Origin: a bacterium
GTDB taxonomy: Bacteria > Cyanobacteriota > Vampirovibrionia > Gastranaerophilales > Gastranaerophilaceae
Direction of reading: 5' to 3'
Length of the DNA stretch: 53,589 bases
NCBI GenBank assembly: GCA_017405375.1
Contig: JAFRAO010000012.1
Location: 1 to 53,589 of the forward strand
Shown here piece after piece: positions 8,177 to 17,307 of this stretch. Within the stretch, counting starts at the first letter, position 1, and each line of letters opens with the position of its first letter. Under the pieces are notes generated by a model, which did not search any database, was not told the origin of the DNA, and was given only the letters and a program-made list of their open reading frames with translations. A program made the translations under genes and the position numbers.

Positions 8177-9619
8177 ATGGCATCAAATTTGAATGGGGAT
8201 AATATCCCGAGTGGCTGGACAACAGGTAAAACCACAGCTCTATATACACAGAAAAAACTGGAAGAACAGACAGAAAAATTACAAGGAATTACAGAGCAAA
8301 AACTAGAGCTTTTAAAAGATAATTCGCAATTAGATTCTGTAAGTTTTACACAACAAACAGAAGATGGTTTTGTTGTTAATGATTTAGCTTCACAAAAGAA
8401 TGAAGCACATGAATTAGCTGAACAGCTAAAAGAATCCGGCGCGGACTTAAAACAAATTGTATCAACTTTTATTAGTAAAAGTTCGCAAGCAGCAGAGATA
8501 TTAGATGCAGTAAAAAGTGAATTAGACGGTGAAGTTTCTTATGTTGAAGAAAATCAGGCACTTGCAGAAACAACAGCACAAGAAGCAGTTGAAGAGCAAC
8601 AAGTTGTTGAAGAAATGTCTGAACAGGCACAAGAAGAGATTAAAGCTAAACAAGAAGAATTAGAAGAGCTTAATGCAAAAATAGAAAGTGGTGAAGCTAC
8701 CGAAGAAGAACAATTAAGAGCAAGAGATTTGGACGATGAAATTCAACATCTATCTGACAAAAGCAGTGATGATATTAAAGCAAAACAAGGCGATGTAGAA
8801 AAAGCAAATGCAAATGCCACCGCAGTAAGTGAAAAAATGTTAAGCGTTGCGCAAAAAGTTGGCAAAGCCGTAAATCTTGCAAATGATGCGAAAGAATTGT
8901 CAACTGAAACACAAAGTTTAGGTAAAGAATTATACGATAAAGGCGTAAAAGAAAAAAATAAAAAGAAATCATTCTGGGGTAAAATTAAGAGCGCTTGTAA
9001 AAATTTCGTTAATAAAAATATTAGAACGGTTGTTGTTGGTGCTATAACCGGCAGTGCTGGTGTTGCCATTCCTGGAGTAGGACTTTTTTCAGGTTTTGCT
9101 ATCGGTTCCTTAGGAAAGATTGCAACCGATTTATTTAAAGGAAAAGCAGAAGATACAGTTAAAGATCTTGGTAAAAATGCACTTGATAGCGTTGGCTTAG
9201 GTTCGCTTTTAGACTCAGGCTCAAGTTCAAACTCTAAAGCAGGATCTAAAATAGATGTTGGTAAAAATGCAATGAATTTAGCAACAACATTGAACGCAAA
9301 AATAGCAGATACAAAAAATGTTGCAGAAACAGTTGCAAAACAAAACAATATAACAATATCAGCGCATGAAAATGCCAAAACTTCTATCACAGACTTAGAT
9401 GCAGCTATTCAAAGTTCAGGAGAAAAAATATCAGATGTTGCAAGTAATACTCCTGATGTAGCACATAAACCTCTTGGCCTTTCATTCAATTATGTAGATA
9501 CAAGTAATCAAACAGAAGAAAATGAAGAAAGTGGCGAGAACAATCAATTATCATTAAATACACAATTTGATGAACTTCAAGTTGAGAAAAAACGTACCAG
9601 CTCCAGATTTTTCAACTAA
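8177..9619 (+). CDS. large coiled-coil protein with Gly/Ala-rich hydrophobic segment
   Basis: 480 aa, unrecognised. Long heptad-rich helices cover about 20-270, very rich in Glu, Gln, Lys and Ala. A basic stretch KEKNKKKSFWGKIK leads into a hydrophobic Gly-rich segment (about 287-320, VVVGAITGSAGVAIPGVGLF), which resembles a glycine-zipper membrane hairpin. A Ser/Ala-rich tail follows. This layout (coiled coil, then short membrane-active hairpin) is also seen in translocator or effector proteins of secretion systems, but no specific family is recognised. An upstream ATG at 8171 is too close to AAAGGA (8166-8169), while the ATG at 8177 is 7 nt away, so 8177 is preferred. A strong terminator follows. 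Confidence 0.75.
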   Translation: MASNLNGDNIPSGWTTGKTTALYTQKKLEEQTEKLQGITEQKLELLKDNSQLDSVSFTQQTEDGFVVNDLASQKNEAHELAEQLKESGADLKQIVSTFISKSSQAAEILDAVKSELDGEVSYVEENQALAETTAQEAVEEQQVVEEMSEQAQEEIKAKQEELEELNAKIESGEATEEEQLRARDLDDEIQHLSDKSSDDIKAKQGDVEKANANATAVSEKMLSVAQKVGKAVNLANDAKELSTETQSLGKELYDKGVKEKNKKKSFWGKIKSACKNFVNKNIRTVVVGAITGSAGVAIPGVGLFSGFAIGSLGKIATDLFKGKAEDTVKDLGKNALDSVGLGSLLDSGSSSNSKAGSKIDVGKNAMNLATTLNAKIADTKNVAETVAKQNNITISAHENAKTSITDLDAAIQSSGEKISDVASNTPDVAHKPLGLSFNYVDTSNQTEENEESGENNQLSLNTQFDELQVEKKRTSSRFFN

Positions 9620-9643
9620 GTTGTAAAACTAAAAATATTAAAT

Positions 9644-9676
9644 AGGCCTGCGATAAATTATCGCAGGCCTTTGTTT
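9644..9676 (+). terminator. intrinsic terminator after the 8177 gene
   Basis: A near-perfect palindrome, AGGCCTGCGATAA and TTATCGCAGGCCT around one central A, followed by TTGTTT. GC-rich stem in an AT-rich context. Confidence 0.9.
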
Positions 9677-9720
9677 GATAATTAAATAAAAAATTAAATA
9701 GTCAGAGGATTTAATATATT

Positions 9721-9748
9721 TTGCCATTTTTAAATAATATTATATAAT
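9721..9748 (+). promoter_or_regulatory. sigma-70 type promoter for a leaderless mRNA
   Basis: -35 TTGCCA (9721-9726), 16-bp spacer, -10 TATAAT (9743-9748). The ATG of the next gene starts 9 nt after the -10, so the transcript would begin at or within a few bases of the start codon. There is no Shine-Dalgarno sequence. Confidence 0.65.
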
Positions 9749-9757
9749 TAAATTGTT

Positions 9758-10723
9758 ATGAATCTCATGGAAACATTATCGATAAAAAATTTAGAAATGG
9801 GCTTTAATACCAAAAAAGGCTTTAGACAGGCATTGTTTGATATTTCTTTATCTTTAAAATATGGAGAAATGCATGCCCTTGTTGGAGAATCAGGCTGCGG
9901 AAAATCCATGACAGCATTGAGTATTTTAAAACTTTTACCCAAAAATGCTATAATCACGAATGGAGAAATAAATTACAGAAAGAAAAATTTAATAAATCTA
10001 TCTAACAAGGAAATAAACAATATCAGAGGTTCAGAAATTGCCCTAATCCCGCAAGACCCAATGACTTCACTAAATCCGCTATACACAATAGGTAATCAAT
10101 TACTGGAAGTAATTAAACTTCATCAAAATTTAAAAGGCAAGGAAGCATATAAAAAAGCTGTTGAGGCTCTTGAAACTGTTCAAATTCCTGATGCTAAAGA
10201 AAGATTTAACCAATATCCGCATGAATTTTCAGGCGGGATGAAACAACGCACTATTATTGCAATGGCTTTGGCGTGTAATGCAAAAATTATTATTGCAGAC
10301 GAACCGACAACAGCACTTGATGTAACAATACAAGAACAAATAATGAATCTTTTATCAGACATAAAAAAAGAGCATGGAACATCTATTCTATTAATTACGC
10401 ACGATTTAGCATTGGTGAGTCAATATGCGGATGAAGTTTCAGTAATGTATTCAGGAAAAATAATTGAAAATGCACCTGTTAAAGAATTTTTTAATTATAC
10501 AAATCACCCATACTCCATTGGTTTATTAAAATCTTTACCAAGGAATAACAAAAAAATAATACCAACTATTGAAGGGCAACCTCCTTCCATTATGGACGAA
10601 ATTACCGGTTGCAGATTCAACCCAAGATGCAAATTTTCTATACCCCAATTTTGTAACAGAAGAAATCCTGAATTCAAAGAAATCAGAAAAAACCATCATT
10701 CTGCATGCTTTTTAAATAATTAG
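9758..10723 (+). CDS. oligopeptide/dipeptide ABC transporter ATP-binding protein (DppD/OppD type)
   Basis: Cytoplasmic ATPase of a peptide or nickel type ABC importer, 321 aa, standard length. Walker A GESGCGKSM, Q-loop PQDPMTSLNPLYTIG, signature EFSGGMKQR, Walker B IIIADEPTTALD and H-loop THDLALVSQYAD are all present. The C-terminal oligo_HPY region is complete, with the family's four Cys (CRFNPRCKFSIPQFC...C). The usual partner genes (DppF/OppF, permeases, binding protein) are absent from the window, so this ATPase is isolated. No ribosome-binding site is visible; the mRNA is likely leaderless. A second ATG 3 codons in (MNLMETLSI) is a less likely start. Confidence 0.9.
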   Translation: MNLMETLSIKNLEMGFNTKKGFRQALFDISLSLKYGEMHALVGESGCGKSMTALSILKLLPKNAIITNGEINYRKKNLINLSNKEINNIRGSEIALIPQDPMTSLNPLYTIGNQLLEVIKLHQNLKGKEAYKKAVEALETVQIPDAKERFNQYPHEFSGGMKQRTIIAMALACNAKIIIADEPTTALDVTIQEQIMNLLSDIKKEHGTSILLITHDLALVSQYADEVSVMYSGKIIENAPVKEFFNYTNHPYSIGLLKSLPRNNKKIIPTIEGQPPSIMDEITGCRFNPRCKFSIPQFCNRRNPEFKEIRKNHHSACFLNN

Positions 10724-10733
10724 TTTATTATAT

Positions 10734-10761
10734 TTGCTTTTATATAATATTACGATATAAT
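10734..10761 (+). promoter_or_regulatory. promoter for a second leaderless mRNA
   Basis: -35-like TTGCTT (10734-10739), 16-bp spacer, -10 TATAAT (10756-10761). The ATG at 10768 lies exactly where transcription should start. No Shine-Dalgarno sequence. Confidence 0.6.
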
Positions 10762-10767
10762 GGTTAC

Positions 10768-12255
10768 ATGTTTAAAGTTGCAAAAGCTTATATAAAAGAA
10801 CATCCTGTAGTAACAATGTTCACTACTTTTTTTATTTTGTATTTTACATTAGGATTATATTTTTGTTTTTCTAATAAAGTAATCACTTTATTTTATGATG
10901 TGATATTTGATATAGATTGTGTACGTTTTAACAAATTGTTATATGAAAATTATGCTCCGGATAATTCAATTTTTAAACATCCTTTTTCTATAACAATTTT
11001 AAGACCAATTTTTTTCCTCACTCAAGCATTTTGCAATTCAATAAAAACCGGTGGAATACTATTACTTGCATTATGTGGTTCAGGAACTGTTTGTATGGTT
11101 TATCTTACAATTAAAAAATTAATAAAAGACAAAAATATCGCATTACCTTTTTCTTTAATTTTTGGTTTAAGTTTTTCAACACTCATATTTTCATCAAACT
11201 TTGAATTATACATATATTCTGCATTTATTAGTAGTATCCTGTTATTCTATATAATAGAACTTTGGGATGATAATAAATCGATACAAAACATTGATATATT
11301 TATTATGTCTGTTTTACTGTTTTTAAGTTATGGAATTACATTGATAACTGCATTACATAATTTTGTACTTATATTATTTTTGATTATGCACAAAAATTCT
11401 AAATTTTCGTTATTTAGCAAAAATATATTTAAACACTTGGCTTTAATTTTAACAATGTTTGGAGTCTTTTATTTAATATTTGATCTATCGTTCGGTCAAG
11501 CAAAAAATATTTTTGATTTAGAATATGACAAAAATTATATATCCAATGATTTTAACTTTTCACATTTTTTTGCAGCTGCAAAAGTACTTTTTGTTCAATG
11601 CTTTTATGCAATAAAAATGGAATTTGTTCAACTTCGTTCATTTAATATAGGTACAGGATTAGTATTTGCAACAAAACAGCATCCTGTTTTATTCGCTCCT
11701 GCTATTTTGTTTTTTACAACAGCTTTTGTCGGATTTATCAAAAAAATTAAAAATATAAAATATTTAACACATTCTATAGTATTACCCATTTTAATTATTT
11801 CTGTTCTTAATTTTATTGAATGGTGTATGTACAATTGTGAATATTCTTTTCTTTTTAGTCAAAATTTAATGATATACTTGATTATTCTACTGGCAGTATC
11901 ATTTTCTGTATTTTCAGATAAATTCACGAAATATTTCTGTTATATATTTTTATTGTGGCAGTGTTTTTCTAATATCTTTGCCTTGGTAATTATAAAAACT
12001 TATTTGAAAAAAATTCATATCGCAAATTTCGCATTATTTAAAACTGTTTATAATCCTAATCTTTTTGTTTATTTTATTTATGCCGTTATATCAGCAATAT
12101 TAATACACACAACAATATTTATTTTGAAGAAATTCATGAAAAAAGAAATACTTCAAACATCAATAAAAGATAAAATTATATTTTTCACAAGTTTGACACT
12201 TGCATACATATTAATTGTCGGTATTTTTTCAGTTATGTTTCAAGGTAAAGCATAG
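10768..12255 (+). CDS. polytopic membrane protein, possible GT-C glycosyltransferase
   Basis: 495 aa with about 11-12 hydrophobic segments spread over the whole length. No signal peptide beyond the first TM (about 16-35). The first large loop (about 45-80) contains YDVIFDIDCVRFNKLLYENY, with acidic residues placed like those in GT-C enzymes, but no classic DE/DD signature can be pinned down. Two bases separate it from a UbiA-type prenyltransferase of the decaprenyl-phosphoribose synthase kind, so it may use the same polyprenyl-phosphate pentose (inference). Probably translated from a leaderless mRNA. Confidence 0.6.
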   Translation: MFKVAKAYIKEHPVVTMFTTFFILYFTLGLYFCFSNKVITLFYDVIFDIDCVRFNKLLYENYAPDNSIFKHPFSITILRPIFFLTQAFCNSIKTGGILLLALCGSGTVCMVYLTIKKLIKDKNIALPFSLIFGLSFSTLIFSSNFELYIYSAFISSILLFYIIELWDDNKSIQNIDIFIMSVLLFLSYGITLITALHNFVLILFLIMHKNSKFSLFSKNIFKHLALILTMFGVFYLIFDLSFGQAKNIFDLEYDKNYISNDFNFSHFFAAAKVLFVQCFYAIKMEFVQLRSFNIGTGLVFATKQHPVLFAPAILFFTTAFVGFIKKIKNIKYLTHSIVLPILIISVLNFIEWCMYNCEYSFLFSQNLMIYLIILLAVSFSVFSDKFTKYFCYIFLLWQCFSNIFALVIIKTYLKKIHIANFALFKTVYNPNLFVYFIYAVISAILIHTTIFILKKFMKKEILQTSIKDKIIFFTSLTLAYILIVGIFSVMFQGKA

Positions 12256-12257
12256 GT

Positions 12258-13124
12258 ATGTTAAAAGATATTCTTAAATTATGTAAGGTTAATCATTACA
12301 TAAAAAATGTTATAATAATCATTCCTCTCATATTTTCAAAAAATTTATTGACATTCAATTTGTATCCAAAATGTTTATTAATGTTTTTAGGATTTTGTTT
12401 TATTTCTTCTGCAGTATATATTATGAATGATATTGTAGATATAGAAAAAGACAAAGTCCACCCTGCTAAATGTAAAAGACCGATTGCAAGCGGGAAAATT
12501 AATAAAAATTTCGGCATATTTCTTTGTTTGTTTTTAATTTTTTTAAGTATAGCATGTTCAATTTTTATAAATTGGCTTTGCGTTTTAATGATTTGTTTAT
12601 ATTTTATTTTAAATATATTTTATTCGTTATATTTAAAAAACATCTCTTTAATTGATGTAGCCTGTATTGCTACGGGATTCATATTAAGAATAGTCGGAGG
12701 CTGTTTTTGCATAAATGTTTTGCCTTCACCTTTAGTAATTTTAATGACATTTTTCGTTTCTATGTTTTTTACGTTTTCAAAACGAAAATTAGAATTGGAA
12801 TTAATAAAAGAACCCCAACAATGCAGAAAATCTATTGAAAAGATTGATATAAATTCTATTAATCAGTTTATTTTATTAAATGCTGTTTTATCAATTTCTT
12901 TTTATATAACTTATGTACTTGATAATTCAACTATGCAACGCGCAGGAACAGAATATCTATATCTTACTGCTATCCCATTTACTTTAATCATTTTTAGACT
13001 TTTGCTGCTTGTAAATACTATTAATATTAATGATGACCCCATATATTTTTTAGAAAATGATAATACTTTAAAATATTTAATTATACTATATTTTGTTGTA
13101 ATTTTTATTGTATTATATTTTTAA
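12258..13124 (+). CDS. UbiA-family prenyltransferase, probable polyprenyl-phosphate phosphoribosyltransferase
   Basis: Integral membrane enzyme, 288 aa, eight or nine TM helices. The first Asp-rich motif NDIVDIEKD (about 57-65) followed by KVHPAKCKRPIASG is typical of UbiA. The second region YLKNISLIDVACIATGFILR (about 128-147) is typical of the decaprenyl-phosphate phosphoribose synthase (Rv3806c-like) branch, as is FFTFSKRKLELE. That branch transfers phosphoribose from PRPP to a polyprenyl phosphate to make a pentose donor for the cell envelope. The branch assignment is from motif memory; quinone or haem prenyltransferase is less likely. AAGG/TAGG before the ATG; coupled to the preceding membrane protein gene. 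Confidence 0.75.
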   Translation: MLKDILKLCKVNHYIKNVIIIIPLIFSKNLLTFNLYPKCLLMFLGFCFISSAVYIMNDIVDIEKDKVHPAKCKRPIASGKINKNFGIFLCLFLIFLSIACSIFINWLCVLMICLYFILNIFYSLYLKNISLIDVACIATGFILRIVGGCFCINVLPSPLVILMTFFVSMFFTFSKRKLELELIKEPQQCRKSIEKIDINSINQFILLNAVLSISFYITYVLDNSTMQRAGTEYLYLTAIPFTLIIFRLLLLVNTININDDPIYFLENDNTLKYLIILYFVVIFIVLYF

Positions 13125-13208
13125 TTCGTTAACTTCTTAATATAAAAATATAATACCTTGAATGCATATTTTTTTTAAAGTAAGATTCTTTTAAAAAGGA
13201 TATGGTGT

Positions 13209-13919
13209 ATGGATAATTATAAAAAAAGAATTTTAATAGTTGATGATGATGATGAAATAAGAGAATTGTTGGAATTTGATATAGCTCAAAGCGGCTATAT
13301 TGTTGATACAGCTAAAGACGGAATGGAAGGATTAAATAAAGCTCTAAATAATTCTTACGATTTGATATTGCTTGATGTTATGATGCCTAAAATGAATGGG
13401 TTTGACGTATGCAAAAATATTCGTCAGGCAAAATTGGCAATACCTGTTTTAATGCTAACGGCAAAAGGTACAATAGAAGATAAAACCGATGGATTTGACA
13501 GCGGTGCTGACGATTACATTGTTAAACCTTTTGATATTCAAGAAGTTTTATTAAGAATTCGTGTATTGTTAAGACGAAATCAAATTAATGACGAAAATTC
13601 AATTACTAATGAAGTCTTAAACGCAGGGGATATACAAATTTTCCCTGATTCTTTGGAATGCACGATTGTAAATAAACGTGTGAAATTAACTCCAACCGAA
13701 TTTGAAATATTATATTCTCTTATGCAACATTTTAATAATGCTGTTACTCTTGCCACTTTGTTAGATGAAGTTTGGGGATACGACAGTAACGAAGATGTCA
13801 GAATGCTTAGAGTTCATGTCGGCGGATTAAGAAATAAAATCGAAGAAAATTCAAAAGAACCTAAATATTTGCATACCGTCACAAATGTAGGATATAAGTT
13901 AACACCTTTTGGCGAATAA
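13209..13919 (+). CDS. OmpR/PhoB-family response regulator
   Basis: 236 aa: receiver domain (about 7-118) and winged-helix DNA-binding domain (about 138-233). Acidic pocket DDDD (12-15), phospho-acceptor Asp56 (LLDVMMPKMNGF), Thr84 and Lys106 (DYIVKPF) are all present. The effector helix region VKLTPTEFEILYSLM, EVWGYD and LRVHVGGLRNKIE is canonical. It is followed after 1 bp by a membrane sensor kinase, so they form a two-component pair resembling the cyanobacterial RpaA/RpaB class. AAAAGGATATGGTGT precedes the ATG. The upstream region has GTTAACTTCTTAAT, similar to the box at the small-protein promoters but in the opposite sense, so autoregulation is conceivable. Confidence 0.92.
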   Translation: MDNYKKRILIVDDDDEIRELLEFDIAQSGYIVDTAKDGMEGLNKALNNSYDLILLDVMMPKMNGFDVCKNIRQAKLAIPVLMLTAKGTIEDKTDGFDSGADDYIVKPFDIQEVLLRIRVLLRRNQINDENSITNEVLNAGDIQIFPDSLECTIVNKRVKLTPTEFEILYSLMQHFNNAVTLATLLDEVWGYDSNEDVRMLRVHVGGLRNKIEENSKEPKYLHTVTNVGYKLTPFGE

Positions 13920-13920
13920 T

Positions 13921-15658
13921 ATGAATAAAAATACTATAAAAAAATTAAGAAAAGTAAGAAAATACCTAAAACTAAAACGATTAAAAATCGCTGAACAAAT
14001 TTTGATTGTTTTATTTATCGCTGTACTTATACCAATGATTATAAGTACTATTGTTATAAATAATATAAATCAACAAGCAATGCGGGCACAATTAAAAAAT
14101 TCTGCCGTATTAATTGCAAATGTAGTTTCAAATGAACTTGACGTTTTTTATTCAACTCTTGACAGTGAATTGAAACAAATAAATCTTACTTTAAATAACT
14201 TTTATACACTTGAACAAAAACAAAATTATTTAAAAAAAACTAAAGAAAATTATAAATACTTTGATGATATAAAAATCGTAAATTCTTTAAAAGAATTACA
14301 AAAAATAAAAGCTAATGATTTAACTCAAAACAAATATACTATATATGTTGAAACATCAAATAAAAAATATCTTGTTGCATCTTTGTTAATAGAAAATATA
14401 AACAATTATATATTCAAATCATTAAAGGATGATGCAAGACAAATATATGTAATTGATTCTACCAAAAAACTAATTGCACAACATAATTACACAGAACCTG
14501 TTTATAAAAAGTCTTTGGAACTTTTACCTAAAAAAATTACGGATAACTTTGCAACAATATACGGTGATGTTAAAAATCAACCAATTGTTTATATACATAA
14601 AAGTAATCCGGAATTCATGATTATTGTTAATACCACTGAAAAAATTACAAGAAGAACAATCAACGATAACAGATTCAAGCTACTTATGGCTGTTTTCGTT
14701 TCTGTGCTAAGTATTTTTATAATTGTCGGGCTGTACATATATTATATGTACATAAACCTACGCCAATTATTTAAAGCGATTATTGCAACAACAAAAGGAA
14801 GCTATCAACGTCGTATCCATTTGATTAAAAGTATTTTTACACCTTATGAAATAGTTTTTTTAGTTTCCGAATTTAATAAAATGGTATCTGAAATTCACAA
14901 ATCATACATTCAATTAAAAGAACAAAATAAAAAATTAAAACAATTAGACGAATTTAGATCAAACTTGATAGATACTGTAAGTCATGAATTAAGAACACCT
15001 CTGACCAGTATTCAAGGATACACTTCTCGCTTATTGAGAACAGATATTAAAATTGACGAAGCAACAAAACAAAAGTCTTTACATATTATAAAACGTCAAT
15101 CAGAAAGATTAAAAAGACTAATAGAAGATTTACTTATTGTCCCTGATATAGAACGTTCTAAAATCAGAGTAAAATTTGAACCTGTTTGGACATATAATAT
15201 TATTTCAAATGCAGTTATGCTGGTTAAAAACGATGTAGGGAAAGAAATTGTTGTTCAAATGAATGAGGATTTTCCTTTGATATACTCAGATAAAGACAGA
15301 TTCGAACAAATAATCGTTAATTTAATAGAAAATGCAATTAAATATTCTTATGAAAACACACCAATTATAATAAACGGGAATTTTGATGAAAATTATGCAA
15401 TAATATCTATTCAAAATGATTGCGATACAATACCGGAAGATAAAATCAATCAACTTTTTTGAAAAATTTATAAGATTGGACGATAAAACAACAAGAACCA
15501 CTCGTGGTACCGGTTTAGGTTTATTTATCGTTAAAGGCTTAGTTGAAGCTATGAATGGCAAAATAGAAATCGTATCGAATGACAACATCGGTTTTTGCGT
15601 TAATTTAACATTACCTTTGTTGAAAAATTTAGAACCGGAATTACAGGTTAGTTTATGA
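13921..15658 (+). pseudogene. membrane sensor histidine kinase, frameshifted near the C-terminus
   Basis: Partner kinase of the preceding response regulator. TM1 (about 25-46), an extracytoplasmic sensor domain of about 200 aa, TM2 (about 253-277), HAMP-like region, then HisKA with an intact H-box (VSHELRTPL, His355) and HATPase with N-box LIENAIKYS. At T6 (15455-15460) the frame stops (TGA 15460-15462) right after KINQLF. Removing one T restores EKFIRL, then TRGTGLGLFIVKGLVEAMNG (the G2 box), and ends at 15658, total about 578 aa. ATG at 13921 is preferred over TTG at 13909. The true stop overlaps tadA by ATGA, which suggests the intact frame is the native one. If real, the kinase loses its ATP lid. 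Confidence 0.85.
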
Positions 15659-16083
15659 CAAATTTTATGCTTGATGCAATAGAAGTTGCACTACAGACAA
15701 AAACAGATATTCCGATAGGAGCTGTTATTGTAAAAAACAATGAAATAATAGCTTATGCTCATAATATGAAAGAAGAATTAAACAAATCATGTGCACATGC
15801 AGAGATTCTTGCAATCGAAATGGCTCAAAAGGGGTTGAAACGTTGGCGATTAAATGATTGTGATATGTACGTTACGTTGGAACCATGCCCAATGTGTGCT
15901 TCTGCCATAATTCAAGCGAAGATAAAAAATTTATACTTTGGTTCGTATGATACTCAGTATGGCGCCTTAGGTTCCGTAATTGATTTGAGGAAAATTCATA
16001 ATTCAAAATTAAAAGTATATGGTGGAATTATGGAACAAGATTGTGATAATATATTGGAAATTTTTTTTGGTAGTATAAGATGA
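15655..16083 (+). CDS. tadA: tRNA-specific adenosine-34 deaminase TadA
   Basis: Converts A34 to inosine in tRNA-Arg(ACG). 142 aa, slightly short of the typical 150-165. Zinc and catalytic residues are complete: CAHAE (His48, Glu50) and PCPMC (Cys78, Cys81). The downstream AIIQAKIKNLYFGSYDTQYGA region and the C-terminal helix match TadA rather than cytidine or guanine deaminases. Its start overlaps the end of the sensor kinase by ATGA, and its stop overlaps the next gene in the same way, so three genes are translationally coupled. Confidence 0.92.
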   Translation: MTNFMLDAIEVALQTKTDIPIGAVIVKNNEIIAYAHNMKEELNKSCAHAEILAIEMAQKGLKRWRLNDCDMYVTLEPCPMCASAIIQAKIKNLYFGSYDTQYGALGSVIDLRKIHNSKLKVYGGIMEQDCDNILEIFFGSIR

Positions 16084-16817
16084 TAAATAAAGAAAAGTTA
16101 GATTTTTTAGTAGAAAAATACGAAACAGAATCATTTATTGAAGATGATCCTGTTCAATTTATGCGAAAATATAAAAACGAAGAAGATATGACTCTTGCAG
16201 GATTTATTGCCTCATGCTTTTCTTACGGTAACAGAAAAGTTTTTATAAAAAAATTAAACGAGCTATTTGACCAAATGGGAAATTCACCATACAATTTTAT
16301 ACTTGATTGTAATTGTCAAAATATAGATTTCAGTTACAGGTTTGCAAAAACTTGTGATGTACAGGAATTATTTAAAAAATTACACAATCTTTATAAATCA
16401 AAAAAATCATTGAAAGATTTATTTCAAAACAACTATCATGGTGAAATTATGCCAATGTTTCAATGCGTTTGTGATTATTTTTATGACGGTGCAAATTTAA
16501 CACAAGGATATTGTCATTTAATTCCAAATCCAAAAAATAAAGGTACAATGAAAAGATTAAACATGTTCTTACGTTGGCTTATTAGGAAACCCCCTGTTGA
16601 TTTTGGACTATGGGACTTTATTAAACCGTCAGAGTTACTCATTCCGTTTGATGTCCACGTTGCAAGAATTTCAAGACAAATGGGATTGTTAAACAGAAGC
16701 TCAAATGATTACAAAGCAGTTTTAGAATTAACGAATCAATTAAAAATATTTGATTGCAACGACCCGATTAAATATGATTTCGCGCTATTTGGATACGGAA
16801 TAGAAAACAACAAATAA
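16080..16817 (+). CDS. TIGR02757/DUF2400 family protein
   Basis: 245 aa, soluble. Family hallmarks are visible: DPVQFMRKY near the N-terminus, AGFIASCFSYGNRKVFIKKL, RWLIRKPPVDFGLWDFI, and the conserved LLIPFDVHVARISRQMGLLNR, ending in DPIKYDFALFGYGI. Biochemical function is unknown. The fold has been related to helix-hairpin-helix DNA glycosylases, and the FDxHVARISR stretch fits that, but no lyase Lys/Asp site can be asserted. ATGA overlap with tadA suggests cotranslation. Confidence 0.85.
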   Translation: MINKEKLDFLVEKYETESFIEDDPVQFMRKYKNEEDMTLAGFIASCFSYGNRKVFIKKLNELFDQMGNSPYNFILDCNCQNIDFSYRFAKTCDVQELFKKLHNLYKSKKSLKDLFQNNYHGEIMPMFQCVCDYFYDGANLTQGYCHLIPNPKNKGTMKRLNMFLRWLIRKPPVDFGLWDFIKPSELLIPFDVHVARISRQMGLLNRSSNDYKAVLELTNQLKIFDCNDPIKYDFALFGYGIENNK

Positions 16818-16884
16818 AAAACATAATTTAAGGAAAATTGTGTACCGATTTTTTGCCTCGCGTTATGTTTTTATTGTTTTGTTA

Positions 16885-17112
16885 TTAAACAAGAGCTCTT
16901 TGAGCTACTGAGTTTACGTATAATTTGTTTTGAGATTCAATTTGTTTTAATTTGTAATTAAGAGTCAAAAAATTATCATATTTTGCAGAAGGATTACTTA
17001 CTACTGCATTCATTGATTCAGATTCAACACAGATATTGTCAATATTATCTTTTTCAACGTTTTTATTTTTAGAAAATAAATTGCTTACGAATTTGATTGC
17101 TGTAATTGCCAT
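16885..17112 (-). CDS. small protein (75 aa) with the shared promoter/leader
   Basis: Unrecognised 75-aa protein beginning MAITAIKFVSNLFSKNK. A longer reading from 17199 runs through the promoter and is rejected: the ATG at 17112 follows GAGAGAGG at the right distance. The N-terminus is a short amphipathic or hydrophobic helix, the middle is Asp/Glu-rich, and the end is KLYVNSVAQRALV. No signal peptidase site. The upstream 100 bp is nearly the same as that of the 54-aa gene at 49878, including promoter and leader, though the proteins share no sequence. This suggests coordinated expression of unrelated tiny proteins. Confidence 0.7.
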   Translation of the reverse strand: MAITAIKFVSNLFSKNKNVEKDNIDNICVESESMNAVVSNPSAKYDNFLTLNYKLKQIESQNKLYVNSVAQRALV

Positions 17113-17138
17113 AATGTAAATCCTCTCTCTTGCTCTCG

Positions 17139-17206
17139 TACTTATATAAAGTATTTTTTGCAAAAAAAATTGCCTTTTTTGGATTAATTTACTTAACAAT
17201 TCTTAA
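17139..17206 (-). promoter_or_regulatory. shared promoter/leader module, copy A
   Basis: Reading leftward: box TTAAGAATTGTTAAGTA (17206-17190), a 30-bp gap containing GGCAATTTTTTTTGC, then AAAAAATACTTTATATAAGTA (17159-17139), which holds the -10. The transcript would begin about 30 nt before the ATG with ACGAGAGCAAGAGAG. Copy B at 49784-49853 matches in order, spacing and most bases. Confidence 0.7.
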
Positions 17207-17307
17207 TAATAGTGCCCAATTGTTCTATTCCCACTTGTCGAGTTTTTTATGTATATTAAAAGAGCACTTGAAGAAGGGATTAAAAAATTGAACAAACAAA
17301 GCTAAAA

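Noticed and set aside
8743..9390. 215-aa antisense frame inside the 8177 gene
   Set aside because: Mirror of a biased Lys/Glu/Ala-rich coding sequence; the sense frame has a ribosome-binding site and terminator.
16818..16884. Bidirectional terminator between the DUF2400 gene and the 75-aa gene
   Set aside because: AAACATAA and TTATGTTT can pair, but across a loop of nearly 40 nt; too weak to list as a feature.
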